Shown here: one piece after another, positions 7,937 through 17,066 of the stretch | Layout: every line of letters begins with the position of its first letter | How positions within the stretch are numbered: the first letter of the stretch is position 1 | DNA from: Streptomyces sp. CBMA152 | GTDB taxonomy: Bacteria > Actinomycetota > Actinomycetes > Streptomycetales > Streptomycetaceae | Direction of reading: 5' to 3' | Assembly: GCF_014596475.1 (NCBI RefSeq) | Contig: NZ_MECJ01000022.1 | Span: 87,800-151,799 of the forward strand | Length of the DNA stretch: 64,000 nt | Program-made: the position numbers and the translations under genes | Notes under the pieces: generated by a model | What the model saw: the letters and a program-made list of their open reading frames with translations, nothing else | Databases searched by the model: none | Told to the model about the DNA's origin: nothing

Positions 7937-9193
7937 TCAGTTGCATCCGCAGTCGCATGCGTCACAGCAACAGCTCTCGCAGCTGCAGCAGTCCCCGCAG
8001 CCGCTGCAGCAGTCGCAGACGTCACAGCAGTCGCAGTCCCGGCAGAAGCCCTCGCGCTTCTTCCGGGACCAGGGCCCCTCGTACTCCTTGGCGCAGCACA
8101 TCTGGCAGGTGCAGCAGAGCCCTGCGAAGACACCGCACCCGGCGATCAGCCCACGCCGACGCGGCGGCTCGGGCGGCCCGAACGGCGGCCCGAACGGGCC
8201 TCCGGGACCAGGCGCGTACGGGTTGCCCGGGTTCGGTGCGTACGGGTTGCCCGGCGGCGGCGTGCCGTAGGGGCCGTACGGTCCCGGCTGATGCGACGCG
8301 TGCGCCGACCCGTCGTCGTGGCCGCCGTGCCCACAGCTCACCGTTCCGAACGACCGGTTCACGGACTGGCCGAGTTCATGCGCGAGGAGTACGTGCGCGA
8401 GCTTGCCGTCGACGAAGTCGACCTCGCGCAGGGCGAGCCGGATGCCGTGCACGGCGTCATCGGCGAGGCGTCGGGCCTCGACGAGGTCGGTGCCGGTCGC
8501 CGTGAGCGGGTTCCACGCACCCGACGCGGCGTCAGATGCCTGGTCCTCCACGGCGTCCAGCAGATGCGCGAGCCGTCCGAAGAGGCGGCCCGCCTCCGCC
8601 AGCGGCTCCGCGTTGTGCGGGCGGTCAGCGAGGACGGCGGTGTGCGCGAAGGCGGCGGCCGTGGCCGTCTCGGTCGGCTCGGTGACGGTCAGCAGCGAGG
8701 TGCCGGGCCCGGCGAGCGCCTCGATCGCGGTCTGCCGGTCGACCGCGTCGACCAGGACCGCCGTGTCGAAGCCGAGCGACGCACCGGTGCGGGCGCCCGC
8801 CTTGTCCCAGCTCGCGGCGACCCGGCGGGCGGCGAGCGCCACGGGCCTGCGCTTCAACAGGCCGTCCCGGTCGGCCACGTGGTCGCGGACCTTCGCCGAG
8901 GCCAGGACGAGGGAGACGGCGGCAGCGAGGCGGGCGCCCTCACCCTTGGCGACGGGGGCGGTTCGCATCGCGCGCAGCGGACAGGGCCCGGCCGTGCGCC
9001 GCCACCCGGTGGTCCGCTCGACCTGAGCCTCCGTCAGAACCGAGACGATCAGGCCGTCGTAGTTGGTGACGACCCTGGCGAGCTGACCGTGGTCCGAGCG
9101 AAGTGCCAGGCAGAGCCCGCACAGATGGGCCATCCACTCGGTCTTCAGCCCTTCGGTGAGCCGATGCGAGCAGGGCCTGACGATTCCGAACAC
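7937..9193 (-). CDS. DUF5685 family protein with extremely Cys-rich tail
   Basis: A 418-residue protein starting MFGIVRPCSHRL, followed by GLKTEWMAHLCGLCLALR, the typical DUF5685 opening, and a helical body to about residue 285. A Pro/Gly/Tyr-rich linker with repeated GNPYAP units (about 300-345) leads to a tail in which about 22 of the last 59 residues are cysteine, arranged as CC, CxC and CxxC groups. Such a tail is suited to metal or cluster binding or redox buffering; no signal peptide is evident. The ATG has GGGGGAG seven or so bases upstream. The gene diverges from sepF across a 310-bp gap. The family's function is not known to me; a regulatory or cell-envelope role is possible. Confidence 0.72.
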   Translation of the reverse strand: MFGIVRPCSHRLTEGLKTEWMAHLCGLCLALRSDHGQLARVVTNYDGLIVSVLTEAQVERTTGWRRTAGPCPLRAMRTAPVAKGEGARLAAAVSLVLASAKVRDHVADRDGLLKRRPVALAARRVAASWDKAGARTGASLGFDTAVLVDAVDRQTAIEALAGPGTSLLTVTEPTETATAAAFAHTAVLADRPHNAEPLAEAGRLFGRLAHLLDAVEDQASDAASGAWNPLTATGTDLVEARRLADDAVHGIRLALREVDFVDGKLAHVLLAHELGQSVNRSFGTVSCGHGGHDDGSAHASHQPGPYGPYGTPPPGNPYAPNPGNPYAPGPGGPFGPPFGPPEPPRRRGLIAGCGVFAGLCCTCQMCCAKEYEGPWSRKKREGFCRDCDCCDVCDCCSGCGDCCSCESCCCDACDCGCN

Positions 9194-9503
9194 GAAGCTC
9201 CCCCGGTGACGTAGGACACATGCCCTACGCTTCGTTCAACAGTGCGCCAGGCATCGTATCGAGCCACCCGTTCACTCGTACGCCCCCTCCGTCACCCGTC
9301 TGGACGGAAGTTCATATTTTGTATCCGTTACCCGTCATACAGCGGAAGAAAGCTGACGATTCGCCACATCTTCTGCACCAGTACCGTCACGAATCCCCTG
9401 CACGGCGGCTATCCACTTGGCGCGGTATCCGCATCATGGACGACCATAGGGATGCGGAACGCAAGAAGTGGCAAGAAGAAGTCCGCTGTGAGAGGAGGCG
9501 TCC
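9194..9503. other. Intergenic region between DUF5685 gene and sepF paralogue
   Basis: A 310-bp divergent gap. It holds the ribosome-binding sites of both genes (GGGGGAG for the minus gene; GAGGAGG at about 9491 for the plus gene) and a relatively AT-rich patch near 9310-9330 that may be a promoter. I see no repeat or RNA gene in it. Confidence 0.5.
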
Positions 9504-9938
9504 ATGGGATCGGTGCGCAAGGCGAGTGCATGGCTGGGACTTGTCGAGGACAACGACGACCGCTACTACGACGACGAGTACACCGAGGAAGCCGCGCCGT
9601 CCGGCGAGGCCTGGGTGACGGACCCGCGGGTACGCGTGGCCTCCGAGGCGGCCGAGGAGCAGGGCCGCCGGATCGCCACCGTCACCCCCGACGGCTTCCG
9701 GGACGCGCGCGGTATCGGCGAGCTCTTCCGGGAGGGCGTCCCGGTCATCGTGAACCTCACGTCCATGGAGCCCGGTGACGCCAAGCGCGTCGTCGACTTC
9801 GCGGCCGGTCTGACCTTCGGGCTGCGCGGCTCCATCGAGCGGGTGGCGACGAGGGTCTTCCTACTGACCCCCGCCGACACCGAGATCGTCAGCGGCGAGG
9901 CGGGCCGCACCGCCGGCGGCTTCTTCAACCAGAGCTGA
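9504..9938 (+). CDS. sepF: SepF-like cell division protein
   Basis: A 144-residue protein of the SepF family. The N-terminal MGSVRKASAWLGLVEDND is the short membrane-binding amphipathic helix, then an acidic linker, and from about residue 55 the compact SepF core with GIGELFREGVPVIVNL and MEPGDAKRVVDFAAGL. SepF bundles and tethers FtsZ at the membrane and helps form sporulation septa. Streptomyces encode a principal sepF beside ftsZ and additional paralogues; the isolated position here, next to an acyl-CoA dehydrogenase, indicates a paralogue rather than the divisome copy. GAGGAGG eight bases before the ATG fixes the start. Confidence 0.88.
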   Translation: MGSVRKASAWLGLVEDNDDRYYDDEYTEEAAPSGEAWVTDPRVRVASEAAEEQGRRIATVTPDGFRDARGIGELFREGVPVIVNLTSMEPGDAKRVVDFAAGLTFGLRGSIERVATRVFLLTPADTEIVSGEAGRTAGGFFNQS

Positions 9939-9993
9939 GCGAGGCGCTCACCGGTCCGAGCCCGGCCGGATCGATTTACCGGAAGGTGCCGGT

Positions 9994-11184
9994 CTAGCGG
10001 AAGGCATCGAGCCCGGTGAGCGCCTTGCCCAGCACCAGCTGGTGCATCTCGACGGTGCCCTCGTACGTCAGCACCGATTCGAGGTTGGTGGCGTGCCGCA
10101 TCACCGGGTATTCGAGCGAGATCCCGTTCGCCCCGAGGATCGTGCGCGAGGTGCGGCAGATCTCGATCGCCTCCCGCACATTGTTGAGCTTTCCGAAGCT
10201 GACCTGTTCCGGGCGGAGCCGCCCCGCGTCCATGCGCAGGCCCAGATGATGGGCGAGCAGGATGCCCTTGTGGAGCTCGACCGCCATGTCGGCGAGCTTG
10301 GCCTGGGTGAGCTGGAAGCCGCCGATGGGCCTGCCGAACTGCTCACGGCTCTTCGCGTACTCCACGGCCGCCTCGAAGGAGGAGCGGGCCGCGCCCATCG
10401 CACCCCAGACGATGCCGTAGCGTGCGTGCGAGAGGCAGCTGAGCGGGCCCTTGAGGCCGGTGACGCCGGGCAGCACGGCGTCGGCGGGCAGCCGTACGTC
10501 GTCCATGACCAGCTCGCTGGTGACCGACGCCCGCAGCGACCACTTGTGCTTGATCTCGGGCGCCGAGAATCCCGGGGTGTCGGTGGGTACGGCGAAGCCG
10601 CGGATCCCGTCGTCGGTCTGCGCCCAGACCACCGCGACCCCGGCCACCGAGCCATTGGTGATCCACATCTTGCGCCCGTTGAGCACCCAGTCGGTGCCGT
10701 CCTTCTTGGCGTAGGTGCGCATACCGGCCGGGTCGGAGCCGTGGTCGGGCTCGGTGAGGCCGAAGCAGCCGATGATCTCGCCCGCCGCCATACCGGGCAG
10801 CCAGCGCTGCTTCTGCTCCTCGGAGCCGTACTTCCAGATCGCGTACATCGCGAGCGAGCCCTGGACGGAGACGAGCGAGCGGATGCCCGAGTCGGCGGCC
10901 TCCAGCTCCAGACAGGCCAGGCCGTACTGGACGGCACTGGCGCCCGCGCAGCCGTATCCGGTCAGGGACATGCCGAGCGCCCCGATCGAGCCGAGCTCGC
11001 GGGCGAGTTCGCGGATGCCGGGCAGCTCGCCGTTCTCGTACCACTCGGCGATGTGCGGCAGGACCCGGTCGGCGGTCCAGGAGCGGACGGTGTCGCGGAC
11101 CGCGAGGTCCTCGTCGCTCAGCAGGTCGTCGATGCCGAGGGGGTCGGCCGGGTCGAAGGGGGGCAGCTTGGCGGGTGCGGACAT
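9994..11184 (-). CDS. Acyl-CoA dehydrogenase, glutaryl-CoA dehydrogenase type
   Basis: A 396-residue flavoprotein with the three-part acyl-CoA dehydrogenase fold. GCFGLTEPDHGSDP and WITNGSVAGVAVVWA contact FAD and substrate, and the catalytic base is the Glu of LTYEGTVEMHQLVLGKALTG near residue 375, wording closest to glutaryl-CoA dehydrogenases. It should oxidise, and possibly decarboxylate, an acyl-CoA of lysine/tryptophan breakdown, passing electrons to ETF. The ATG start is clear. Upstream (11232-11248) AACTA and TAGTT form a small inverted repeat that could be an operator, but no regulator gene is adjacent. Confidence 0.88.
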   Translation of the reverse strand: MSAPAKLPPFDPADPLGIDDLLSDEDLAVRDTVRSWTADRVLPHIAEWYENGELPGIRELARELGSIGALGMSLTGYGCAGASAVQYGLACLELEAADSGIRSLVSVQGSLAMYAIWKYGSEEQKQRWLPGMAAGEIIGCFGLTEPDHGSDPAGMRTYAKKDGTDWVLNGRKMWITNGSVAGVAVVWAQTDDGIRGFAVPTDTPGFSAPEIKHKWSLRASVTSELVMDDVRLPADAVLPGVTGLKGPLSCLSHARYGIVWGAMGAARSSFEAAVEYAKSREQFGRPIGGFQLTQAKLADMAVELHKGILLAHHLGLRMDAGRLRPEQVSFGKLNNVREAIEICRTSRTILGANGISLEYPVMRHATNLESVLTYEGTVEMHQLVLGKALTGLDAFR

Positions 11185-11272
11185 GAGGGATGCCTCCGGC
11201 GGCTCGCTCAGAACCTGTGCGGCTCAGCTAAAACTAGCAGTGGTAGTTATTGCTGGGCGCTGACGTTACGGG

Positions 11273-12919
11273 TCAGTGTCCCGCGCGTCCAGACCCCGCG
11301 GCCTCGGCGGCGGGGACCATCGGCCGATCGGCCATCGCGAGCGGTGCGTCGGTGCGCTGGGCGGGCAGTTCCGGGTGCTGCGCCGCGCACTCCATCGCGC
11401 GCGGCAGCCGCAGCGCGGCCACCGCGCCGAGGACCAGCAGACCCGCGCTGACCAGCAGCGTCACATGCAGTCCATGCACGAAGGAGTGCTGGGCCGCGCT
11501 GCGCAGGGCGTCCCCCGCGGGTCCCCCGAGCCGGGCGGCGATGTCGTACGCCTCGCCCAGCGAGTTGGTCGCGCCCGCCGAGGCGGTGTCCGGCACTCCG
11601 GGGACGTCGGCGACGCCGGGGGCGTAGGCCGCGTTCATCACGCTGCCGAGCAGGGCGATCCCCATCCCGGCGCCGAGCTGGTACGAGGTCTCGCCGATCG
11701 CGGCGGCGCCGCCCGCGCAGTCGGCGGGCGCCTCGCTGAGCATCGATTCGTACGCCCCGAAGAGCGTCGTCTGCAGGCCGAAGCCCAGGACTATGAACGC
11801 GCAGGTCAGCAGCGCCGGGCGGTCGTGCTGGCCCATCATGACCAGGAGCAGGACGGCCCCGGCGGTGAGCGCGAAGCCGCAGGCGACCATCGTGCGCGGG
11901 CCGAACCGGCGCAGGGTGTGCGAGCCGGTGGCGCCCGCGGCCATCGCGGCGAAGGTGAGCGGCAGCAGCCGCAGCCCGGTCTCCAGCGGGCTGAGCCCGA
12001 GGACCAGCTGGAGGTACTGGACCGCGATCAGCTCCAGGCCGACCAGCGCCAGCATGGCCAGGACGATGCATCCCACCGAGGTGGAGAAGGTGGGCCGGGA
12101 GAACATCCGCATGTCGACGAGCGGATGTGTACGGCGCTTCTGACGGCGTACGAAGAGGACGATCAGGGCGGTGCCCACGCACAGCGGCGCGAGCGTCCAG
12201 ATGTCCATGACGCCGTGACCGGCGCCGAGCCGCTTCACACCGAGCACCAGGATGAGCACCCCGGCCGCCGCCATCAGCGCGCCGAGCACGTCCCACGGCC
12301 CGTCGGCAGAGCCCTTCGACTCGGGCAGCAGCTTGCGGCCGAGCGGCAGGATCAGCGCCATCAGCGGGATGTTGATCAGGAAGACCGAGCCCCACCAGAA
12401 GTGCTGGACCAGGAAGCCGCCGAGCACCGGCCCGGTGGCGGCGCCGATCGCGGCGGTGGCGGTCCACACGCCGATGGCGGTGGCGCGTTCGCGACGGTCG
12501 GGGAAGACCGCGCGCAGGATGGAAAGGGTGGCGGGCATGATCATCGCGCCGCCGACGCCGAGCAGCGCACGGGCGACGATCAGGAGCTCCGCCGAACCGG
12601 CGAGGGCGGCGACCGCGGAGGCCGCGCCGAATATGCCGTAGCCGAGCAGCAGCACCCGGCGGCGGCCGATGCGGTCGCCGAGGGTGCCGAAGAGGATGAG
12701 GAGCGCGGCGCAGACCAGCGGGTAGGCGTCGACGATCCAGAGCAGCGCGGTGGCGCTGGGGCGCAGGTCCTCGGTGACCGAGGGGACCGCGACGTGCAGA
12801 ACGGTCGCGTCGAGCGCGACGAGCAGCAGGCTCACACAGAGGACGACGAGGACGACCCAGCGGTTGGCGCCGCCGACGGTGGCACGCGCGCGTGCGGCGT
12901 CCGTGGTCGTTCCTGCCAT
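11273..12919 (-). CDS. MFS transporter, DHA2 (EmrB/QacA) family, 14 TM
   Basis: A 548-residue polytopic protein. It has about 14 hydrophobic helices, the DHA2 drug:H+ antiporter pattern: LDATVLHVAVPSVTEDL in helix 1, then LIVARALLGVGGAMIMPATLS, and motif C-like GPVLGGFLVQ in helix 5. The short hydrophilic C-terminal tail is Pro/Ala rich. The ATG has AGGAGG at an ideal seven bases. Such proteins export drugs or secondary metabolites. No TetR or MarR regulator lies beside it, and the 584-bp upstream gap may carry the control region. Confidence 0.9.
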   Translation of the reverse strand: MAGTTTDAARARATVGGANRWVVLVVLCVSLLLVALDATVLHVAVPSVTEDLRPSATALLWIVDAYPLVCAALLILFGTLGDRIGRRRVLLLGYGIFGAASAVAALAGSAELLIVARALLGVGGAMIMPATLSILRAVFPDRRERATAIGVWTATAAIGAATGPVLGGFLVQHFWWGSVFLINIPLMALILPLGRKLLPESKGSADGPWDVLGALMAAAGVLILVLGVKRLGAGHGVMDIWTLAPLCVGTALIVLFVRRQKRRTHPLVDMRMFSRPTFSTSVGCIVLAMLALVGLELIAVQYLQLVLGLSPLETGLRLLPLTFAAMAAGATGSHTLRRFGPRTMVACGFALTAGAVLLLVMMGQHDRPALLTCAFIVLGFGLQTTLFGAYESMLSEAPADCAGGAAAIGETSYQLGAGMGIALLGSVMNAAYAPGVADVPGVPDTASAGATNSLGEAYDIAARLGGPAGDALRSAAQHSFVHGLHVTLLVSAGLLVLGAVAALRLPRAMECAAQHPELPAQRTDAPLAMADRPMVPAAEAAGSGRAGH

Positions 12920-13503
12920 GTGTGTACCTCCTGTACGGCGGCCCCTGCCGGGGTCCCGGGACGCGCCGGCCTCGCGGTGACGCGTCGTCCCTCGCTGTCG
13001 GCGGCCCCATGACCTGGTCTCGGTGGGCCCGGCATCGACGATGCGAGTGATCCGTCAGCGTACGCGAGTTCAAGCCAGCGGCACGTGGTGCAGCTCTCAC
13101 CCCGTACGCCCCACAGGTGTGGCGTACGCCACCCTGTTACGCCCCCGCGCGCTCCGCTTCACCCCTCGTTCACCCCGCGAGTCACCGCGCCACGGCACAA
13201 GCGCGGCGGGGCGCGAGGCCGGGGCACGATAAATGATCTTGGCACGCCGTGCCGCGATAGCCCGGCACACGGTGCCAGGGCCGATGACCGAACGATGAAT
13301 TCCGTCCCGCTTCCCGGCGAACCAATTCACCGGGTCCAAAGCGCGTTCCCGAACCGGACCGAGCGGAATAGATCCCAAGGTCATCACCGTATTTTCCGGG
13401 CCCGGGAATAATCCGGCGCGTGAGACCTACTCCACATCACATCGTCATCACAAACCCGCCGGATCGGCCTGGGCCGTCACTCACTCGCTGTAACGTCGAT
13501 TGA
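12920..13503. other. Long divergent intergenic region
   Basis: The 584 bp between the exporter and the PAP2 gene have no convincing ORF. The exporter ribosome-binding site is at about 12927-12932 (minus). A TAACGT hexamer (13491-13496), seven bases before the GTG at 13504, could be the -10 element of a leaderless PAP2 transcript. I see no repeat or RNA gene. Confidence 0.4.
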
Positions 13504-14493
13504 GTGCGTACCGACCGAATCTTCGCCCGTCTGGACCGGGAGCCCGAACCGCCGAAGATAGCGATCCCGCGGATGAGCCGTCACCGCGTGATCCTCTTCG
13601 CCGCGACGATGGCGTTCTACCTCGCCATCGTCGTCGCCGTGCTCGCCTCGTCCTGGCTCGTCGAGCTGGACTGGAAGGTCATGCTGTACCGGCCGTACGA
13701 GCAGTGGCCGCAGCTGCACGCCTTCCTCGACTACTTCGTGGTCCTCGGCCAGCGCGGCCCGACGGCGGTGATGGTCGCGGCCTGGCTGGGCTGGCGCTCC
13801 TGGCGGCAGCACACCCTGCGCCCGCTGCTCGCGCTCGGCGCCTCCCTGCTGCTCCTGAACATCACGGTCGGCGCGGTCAAGCTGGGCCTGGGGCGGCTCG
13901 GTCCGCACTACGCGACCCAGATCGGCTCCGCCGAGCTCTTCGCGGGCGGCGATATATTCCCCTCCGGCCACACCGCCAACGCGGTGGTGACGTGGGGCAT
14001 CCTCGCCTATCTGGCCACCACCCCGAGGGCCAGGCGCTGGCTGTCGGTGATCTCGGCCATGGTCGCCCTCGGCGTCGGCGCCACCACGGTCTACCTCGGT
14101 ACGCACTGGGTGAGCGACGTGCTCCTCGGCTGGGCGGCCGGGCTCCTCATCCTGCTCATGCTGCCCTGGTGCGAGCCGCTGATCGCGCGCGCCGAGGCCC
14201 TGGTCTTCGCCCTGCGCGCCAAGTGGCGCGCACGCGGAACTGCCGCTCCCGCGCTGCCCGTTCCGGCCGGTGCGCTGCCCGCGATGTTCGCCCAGCGCAG
14301 CGCCAACGAGGACGACGCGCCGGTCCGCGAGCCGGTCGGCGCGGCCTCCGGCACCCGCGCGGCCCGGGGCGCCACCCGGCCCCCCTCCGGCTCCCGCCCG
14401 GAGCGGCCCCCGGTGCCCCCGGCCGCCAGCAGGCGCCCGCAGCACTCCGAGCGCGGCCCGCGCCCGGCCCCGGCGCGCCCGATCGGCGGCTGA
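13504..14493 (+). CDS. PAP2-family membrane phosphatase-like protein
   Basis: A 329-residue protein with about six membrane helices between residues 30 and 225 and a Pro/Arg/Ala-rich cytoplasmic tail of about 100 residues. The PAP2 motif 2 PSGHTAN and the motif 3 His/Asp (THWVSD) are present. However the second arginine of motif 1 is glycine (KLGLGRLGP instead of a KxxxxxxRP ending) and the arginine six residues before the motif 3 histidine is threonine (TTVYLGTH), so two phosphate-binding arginines are missing. It may act on an unusual lipid phosphate or be inactive. The GTG start lacks a Shine-Dalgarno sequence, with TAACGT seven bases before it, suggesting leaderless translation; an ATG at 13574 is the alternative. 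Confidence 0.8.
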   Translation: MRTDRIFARLDREPEPPKIAIPRMSRHRVILFAATMAFYLAIVVAVLASSWLVELDWKVMLYRPYEQWPQLHAFLDYFVVLGQRGPTAVMVAAWLGWRSWRQHTLRPLLALGASLLLLNITVGAVKLGLGRLGPHYATQIGSAELFAGGDIFPSGHTANAVVTWGILAYLATTPRARRWLSVISAMVALGVGATTVYLGTHWVSDVLLGWAAGLLILLMLPWCEPLIARAEALVFALRAKWRARGTAAPALPVPAGALPAMFAQRSANEDDAPVREPVGAASGTRAARGATRPPSGSRPERPPVPPAASRRPQHSERGPRPAPARPIGG

Positions 14494-14559
14494 CCCGGCG
14501 CCTGCCGGTCGGCACACTGGACGGCGGGGGACCGGTACGCACAACCACCCCCGCAAGGC

Positions 14560-14600
14560 GAAGGCCCCCGCGGCTCCACTTCGGAGCGGCCGGGGCCTTC
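14560..14600. terminator. Bidirectional hairpin terminator
   Basis: An imperfect stem (GAAGGCCCC... pairing with ...GGGGCCTTC) with a short loop lies between the convergent PAP2 and I78 genes and could serve both. Confidence 0.65.
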
Positions 14601-14625
14601 GTCGTACCGGGGATCACACCGTGTC

Positions 14626-14841
14626 TCAGCCGCGCCAGCAGCGGATCACCGTGCCGTCGGCCACCTCGAAGTTCAGCCGCCCTTCGAGGTACTCCATGGT
14701 GATGATCGAGCCGGGCGGGAGCGACCTGACGGTGGTCCAGCCGCGCGCGCGTGCCAGCCGCTCGGCGGCCTCGCCGGCCAGGCCGACATAGGCGTCGGGG
14801 GCGTCGTCGGGCTGTGCTGAGGGGGTCGGTATGGGTGCCAT
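14626..14841 (-). CDS. I78-family peptidase inhibitor-like small protein
   Basis: A 71-residue protein. After a Pro/Asp-rich N-terminus it carries VGLAGEAAERLARARGWTTV and a C-terminal PGSIITMEYLEGRLNFEVADG, the pattern of the I78 potato-inhibitor-like family (Gxx A ... vR ... pG ... t.dyr..Rlnv..d). These small proteins inhibit serine peptidases. No signal peptide is seen with this ATG, which is the only good start before the conserved region. A streptogrisin-type protease occurs at 1502-2407 but is not linked; a partner cannot be assigned. Confidence 0.7.
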   Translation of the reverse strand: MAPIPTPSAQPDDAPDAYVGLAGEAAERLARARGWTTVRSLPPGSIITMEYLEGRLNFEVADGTVIRCWRG

Positions 14842-15327
14842 GCCAGCCACCGTAGGCCGCCCCGGGCGGTGACGGAAGCCGGGGCCGCGCCCTGCCCGCC
14901 GCCTGACCCCTTGCCCTGCCCGTGTCCGCACCACGTCCCCCTCCGGTCACACTTGTGTCACAGGATCTTGCGCGGGGTTTACCTCGAACTTGGTCACTCG
15001 TACGGGGAGTTCCGTGCGGCCCGAGGCGAAATACGGCACCCTTCGACAGATGGTTCGGATCCATTACGGAATTCGCCGGACGGTGGCTCGCAAACGCCTG
15101 CCGGAATTACTTCCCCGGCGCCCAGCGTGGGAAATTGACGGGTCATAGGGAATTCACGGCATCCTTACAGAATCCGCACCGACGGCGGTTCCGCTTCGCC
15201 GTCGCTGCGTCCGGCCCGTTTGGCTCGTATGCACCCGTCTTGGTCACGTACGCACCCTGTCGGACCGGGTACCAGCGCGAGCATCATGGCTACCGGCCTG
15301 ATGCCTGACACCTGAGTGGGGGCGGCG
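14842..15327. other. Intergenic region upstream of ctaD
   Basis: The 486-bp divergent gap between the I78 gene and ctaD has no convincing ORF on either strand. It contains a comparatively AT-rich stretch with several GAATT words (about 15065-15160) that may hold the ctaD promoter. I found no hairpin or repeat worth naming. Confidence 0.4.
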
Positions 15328-17040
15328 ATGGGTACGGAGACGGCGACCGCGGACGCGGAACCGGTGGAGGCCCGCCAGTCGGGCCGGGTGATCGTGGACT
15401 GGCTGACCACCACGGATCACAAGAAGATCGGGCATCTCTACCTGGTCACGTCGTTCGTGTTCTTCCTGGCCGCCGGCGTCATGGCGCTGCTCATGCGGGC
15501 CGAGCTGGCCCGCCCGGGCCTGCAGATCATGACCAACCAGGAGTACAACCAGCTCTTCACCATGCACGGCACGATCATGCTGCTGCTCTTCGCCACCCCG
15601 ACCTTCGCCGGGTTCGCCAACGAGATCATGCCGCTCCAGATCGGCTCGCCGGACGTCGCCTTCCCCCGGCTGAACATGCTCTCGTACTGGCTGTTCCTCT
15701 TCGGCGGGCTCATCGTCCTCGGCTCGTTCTTCGTCACCGGGGGCCCGGCCGCCTTCGGCTGGTTCGCCTACGCGCCGCTCAACTCCTCGGTCCACTCCCC
15801 CGGCGTCGGCCCGGACCTGTGGATCATGGGGCTCGCCCTCGCCGGCTTCGGCACGATCCTGGGCGCCGTCAACTTCCTGACCACCATCATCGGGATGCGC
15901 GCGCCCGGCATGACGATGTTCCGGATGCCGGTCTTCACCTGGAACGTGCTGTTCACGTCGATCCTGGTGCTGATCGCCTTCCCGGTGCTCGCGGCGGCGC
16001 TGCTCGTCCTGGAGGCGGACCGCAGGTTCGGCGCGGTGGTGTTCGAGCCGCAGTGGGGAGGCGCGCTGCTGTGGCAGCACCTCTTCTGGTTCTTCGGCCA
16101 TCCCGAGGTCTACATCATCGCGCTGCCGTTCTTCGGCATCATCACCGAGATCATCCCGGTCTTCGCCCGCAAGCCGATCTTCGGCTATCTCACCCTGGTC
16201 GGCGCCACCATGGCGATCACGGGCCTGTCCGTCGTGGTGTGGGCGCACCACATGTTCGCGACCGGCGCGGTGCTGCTCCCGTTCTTCTCGTTCGTGTCGT
16301 TCCTGATCGCGGTGCCGACCGGGGTGAAGTTCTTCAACTGGACCGGCACGATGCTGCGCGGCTCGCTCAGCTTCGAGACACCGATGCTCTGGGCGGTCGG
16401 GTTCCTGGTGAGCTTCCTCTTCGGCGGCCTCACCGGCGTCATCCTCGCCTCGCCACCGCTCGACTTCCATGTCACCGACTCGTACTTCGTGGTGGCCCAC
16501 TTCCACTACGTCGTCTTCGGCACGGTCGTCTTCGCGACGTTCGGCGGCTTCTACTTCTGGTGGCCCAAGTTCACCGGCAAGATGCTCGACGAACGCCTCG
16601 GCAAAATCCACTTCTGGACGCTCTTCATCGGCTTCCACACCACGTTCCTGGTCCAGCACTGGCTGGGCGCCGAGGGCATGCCCCGGCGGTACGCGGACTA
16701 TCTGGCCGCCGACGGCTTCACCGCCCTCAACACGGTCTCCTCCATCGGCGCCTTCCTGCTCGGCATGTCCACGCTGCCGTTCCTCTACAACGTCTGGAAG
16801 ACCGCGAAGTACGGGGAGTTGGTGGGCGTCGACGACCCGTGGGGGTTCGGGCGCTCGCTGGAGTGGGCGACCTCCTGCCCGCCGCCGCGCCACAACTTCG
16901 TGACCATCCCCCGCATCCGCACCGAGTCCCCCGCGTTCGACCTGCACCACCCGGAGTTCGCGCCGTTCCGCGACGACCTCGTGCTCGACAGCCGCCGCAA
17001 GGAGAAGGAGCCGGTAGTTCCGGAAGCGTCGGACGACTGA
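15328..17040 (+). CDS. ctaD: Cytochrome c oxidase subunit I (aa3 type), unlinked copy
   Basis: A 570-residue heme-copper oxidase subunit I with 12 membrane helices. It catalyses O2 reduction at heme a3/CuB coupled to proton pumping. Visible ligands include the His of FTMHGTIMLLLF (low-spin heme), WFFGHPEVYIIALP (CuB His and cross-linked Tyr region), HHMF (CuB), and FHYVVFG (heme a3/a). K-channel and D-channel landmarks look normal. ATG at 15328 is chosen; a GTG four codons earlier is possible. No ctaC, ctaE, ctaF or qcr genes are nearby, so this is a stand-alone paralogue that must assemble with subunits encoded elsewhere. Confidence 0.93.
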   Translation: MGTETATADAEPVEARQSGRVIVDWLTTTDHKKIGHLYLVTSFVFFLAAGVMALLMRAELARPGLQIMTNQEYNQLFTMHGTIMLLLFATPTFAGFANEIMPLQIGSPDVAFPRLNMLSYWLFLFGGLIVLGSFFVTGGPAAFGWFAYAPLNSSVHSPGVGPDLWIMGLALAGFGTILGAVNFLTTIIGMRAPGMTMFRMPVFTWNVLFTSILVLIAFPVLAAALLVLEADRRFGAVVFEPQWGGALLWQHLFWFFGHPEVYIIALPFFGIITEIIPVFARKPIFGYLTLVGATMAITGLSVVVWAHHMFATGAVLLPFFSFVSFLIAVPTGVKFFNWTGTMLRGSLSFETPMLWAVGFLVSFLFGGLTGVILASPPLDFHVTDSYFVVAHFHYVVFGTVVFATFGGFYFWWPKFTGKMLDERLGKIHFWTLFIGFHTTFLVQHWLGAEGMPRRYADYLAADGFTALNTVSSIGAFLLGMSTLPFLYNVWKTAKYGELVGVDDPWGFGRSLEWATSCPPPRHNFVTIPRIRTESPAFDLHHPEFAPFRDDLVLDSRRKEKEPVVPEASDD

Positions 17041-17066
17041 GCAGCGGGGATTCAAAGACAGGCTCT

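Noticed and set aside
13085..13411. Possible small genes in the gap between the exporter and PAP2 genes
   Set aside because: No ribosome-binding site, no family motif and composition typical of noncoding GC-rich DNA.
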